Assembly: GCA_900319255.1 (NCBI GenBank)
Contig: ONNU01000293.1
Coordinates: 1 to 6,539, forward strand
Source: an uncultured Eubacteriales bacterium
Lineage (GTDB): Bacteria; Bacillota; Clostridia; Oscillospirales; Acutalibacteraceae
Direction: 5' to 3'
DNA: 6,539 nt
The notes below the pieces were generated by a model. It made no database searches. It had not been told where the DNA came from and saw only the letters and a program-made list of their open reading frames with translations. A program made the position numbers and the translations under genes. Positions within the stretch are counted from its first letter, which is position 1; each line of letters starts with the position of its first letter. Positions 5,591 through 6,539 of this stretch are shown here, in pieces.

Positions 5591-5727
5591 CATTTTCTTT
5601 GTTTTTCTGATCTGCTCTGACACCTGTTATAATGCAGAAAAATCTCCCCTTTCCGCCTTTCTGATACAGTTTGTTTAAAAAAACGATGATTACAATTAAA
5701 AAAATATAAAAAATTTACATTTATCGC

Positions 5728-5756
5728 TTTACATAAAAGAAAAAAAGTGTTAAAAT
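5728..5756 (+). promoter_or_regulatory. Promoter of the pyruvate:ferredoxin oxidoreductase gene
   Basis: TTTACA (5728-5733), 17 bases, TAAAAT (5751-5756), inside a strongly A/T-rich stretch with A-tracts upstream that could act as an UP element. The predicted start is near 5763. Good spacing and the A-tracts fit the high expression expected of a central fermentation enzyme. Confidence 0.65.
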
Positions 5757-5762
5757 TATAGT

Positions 5763-5982
5763 CGGTACAGTGTATGCGTCATTTTTGTGCATGGAGTCGG
5801 ACTTCTGAAAGCTTTATATCGGATGCTTACGGCATTTTCATAAGGAAAAAGGAAACAGCATTTTACTCCCTGCATAACTGCGGACCCTTTGTCATGATCC
5901 GGACGCCTTCTCCCCCCGCCGGGTGATAACACTGGCTGTAAATTCATCATTATTTTAAATTAAAATAAGGAGGACAATTTCA
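5763..5982 (+). other. Long 5' leader (about 220 nt) of the oxidoreductase gene
   Basis: The leader contains no plus-strand gene. Weak stems are visible: ATGCGT/GTGCAT near 5774-5792 with two G-U pairs, and ATCCGG (5897-5902) with CCGGGT (5919-5924). The first 130 bases are of mixed composition, and the last 50 are AT-rich and presumably unstructured, leading to AAGGAGG at 5967-5973. I see none of the hallmark sequences of TPP, T-box, SAM, FMN, cobalamin or c-di-GMP elements. It may be a regulatory or stabilising leader, or simply a long untranslated region. Confidence 0.4.
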
Positions 5983-6539
5983 ATGGCAAGAAAAATGAAA
6001 ACCATGGACGGTAATAACGCTGCGGCTCATGTTGCGTATGCGTTTACTGAGGTAGCCGGTATCTACCCCATCACTCCGTCCAGCCCCATGGCAGACTATG
6101 TTGACCAGTGGTCAGCGCAGGGTCTCAAGAACATCTTCGGTACAACTGTAAAGGTTTCCGAGATGCAGTCTGAGGCAGGTGCTTCCGGTACAGTTCACGG
6201 CTCTCTCAATGCAGGCGCTCTGACTACTACCTTCACCGCTTCACAGGGACTTCTTCTTATGATCCCGAATATGTACAAGATCGCTGGTGAGCTTCTTCCG
6301 GGCGTATTCCACGTTTCCGCAAGATGCGTTGCTTCCCACGCTCTTAATATCTTCGGCGACCACTCCGACGTTTATGCTTGTCGTCAGACCGGTTTCGCAA
6401 TGCTCGCTGAAACCAATACCCAGGAAGTTATGGATCTCGCTCCTGTCGCTCACCTCGCAGCTATCGAGGGCAGAGTTCCCTTCATCAACTTCTTCGACGG
6501 CTTCAGAACTTCTCACGAGATCCAGAAGATCCAGATCTG
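5983..6539 (+). CDS. nifJ: Pyruvate:ferredoxin (flavodoxin) oxidoreductase, N-terminal part
   Basis: The enzyme oxidatively decarboxylates pyruvate with CoA to acetyl-CoA and CO2, passing electrons to ferredoxin or flavodoxin; it is central to clostridial fermentation. Only the first 185 codons are present before the window ends; a full-length homodimeric enzyme has about 1170-1200 residues. The visible part is domain I, with YPITPSSPMADYVD (28-41), VSEMQSEAGASG and FTASQGLLLMIPNMYKIAGE. T31, E64 and R114 fall at the same numbers as the substrate/TPP-site residues of the Desulfovibrio africanus enzyme, as I remember them. The ATG follows AGGAGG by 9 bases, with a second Met at residue 5. Codon use is strongly biased to C-ending and GCT/GGT codons, as in highly expressed genes. 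The frame is intact up to the right edge. Confidence 0.95.
   Translation, partial: MARKMKTMDGNNAAAHVAYAFTEVAGIYPITPSSPMADYVDQWSAQGLKNIFGTTVKVSEMQSEAGASGTVHGSLNAGALTTTFTASQGLLLMIPNMYKIAGELLPGVFHVSARCVASHALNIFGDHSDVYACRQTGFAMLAETNTQEVMDLAPVAHLAAIEGRVPFINFFDGFRTSHEIQKIQI

Noticed and set aside
5756..5950. 64-codon minus-strand frame in the nifJ leader
   Set aside because: No ribosome binding site or recognisable domain, and it runs antisense into the nifJ promoter.
5763..5982. TPP or T-box riboswitch before nifJ
   Set aside because: The conserved CTGAGA and T-box core sequences are not present on the plus strand.
6241..6516. 91-codon minus-strand frame opposite nifJ
   Set aside because: Shadow of the strongly codon-biased oxidoreductase gene.

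Overview
The window looks like a chromosomal segment from an anaerobic, low-to-mid GC Clostridia bacterium, probably a Ruminococcus-like member of the Oscillospiraceae. This rests on a clostridial-type pyruvate:ferredoxin oxidoreductase, strong AGGAGG ribosome binding sites, Gram-positive-type FtsE/FtsX, and AT-rich intergenic regions with degenerate 7-base tandem repeats. The genus is inference; no rRNA or other taxonomic marker is present.

Layout. Positions 1-446 hold no convincing gene. They carry two degenerate heptamer arrays and the terminator of the leftward operon. Positions 447-3584 (minus strand) are a tightly coupled three-gene operon, ftsE - ftsX - M23 metallopeptidase. The ftsE/ftsX junction is an ATGA overlap, and the peptidase start (TTG) lies inside the ftsX 3' end. 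A near-consensus promoter (TTGACG-N17-TATAAT, 3768-3796) drives it through a leader of about 177 nt. Positions 3797-4290 are a gene-free block with two further heptamer arrays around a multi-hairpin palindromic element that looks like a mobile or dispersed intergenic repeat. Positions 4294-5590 form a monocistronic plus-strand unit: two candidate promoters, a PucR/CdaR-family regulator (361 aa) and a clear terminator. Positions 5591-5982 hold a good promoter and an unexplained leader of about 220 nt. From 5983 to the right edge is the N-terminal 185 codons of pyruvate:ferredoxin oxidoreductase (nifJ/por).

How the genes work together. FtsE (ATPase) and FtsX (four-helix membrane protein) form the divisome ABC complex that controls cell-wall hydrolysis. 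The third gene encodes a secreted coiled-coil protein with an M23 (LytM) domain whose metal ligands are intact, so the operon encodes the transducer and its likely effector hydrolase. It has EnvC/PcsB-like architecture but a potentially active enzyme. The PucR-like regulator stands alone and its target is unknown; the adjacent PFOR gene is a possible but unproven target.

I see no evidence of a novel defence or mobile gene system. The most unusual content is intergenic: heptamer arrays on both sides of the ftsEX operon that share a 16-base inverted match, and the palindromic element nested between two of them.
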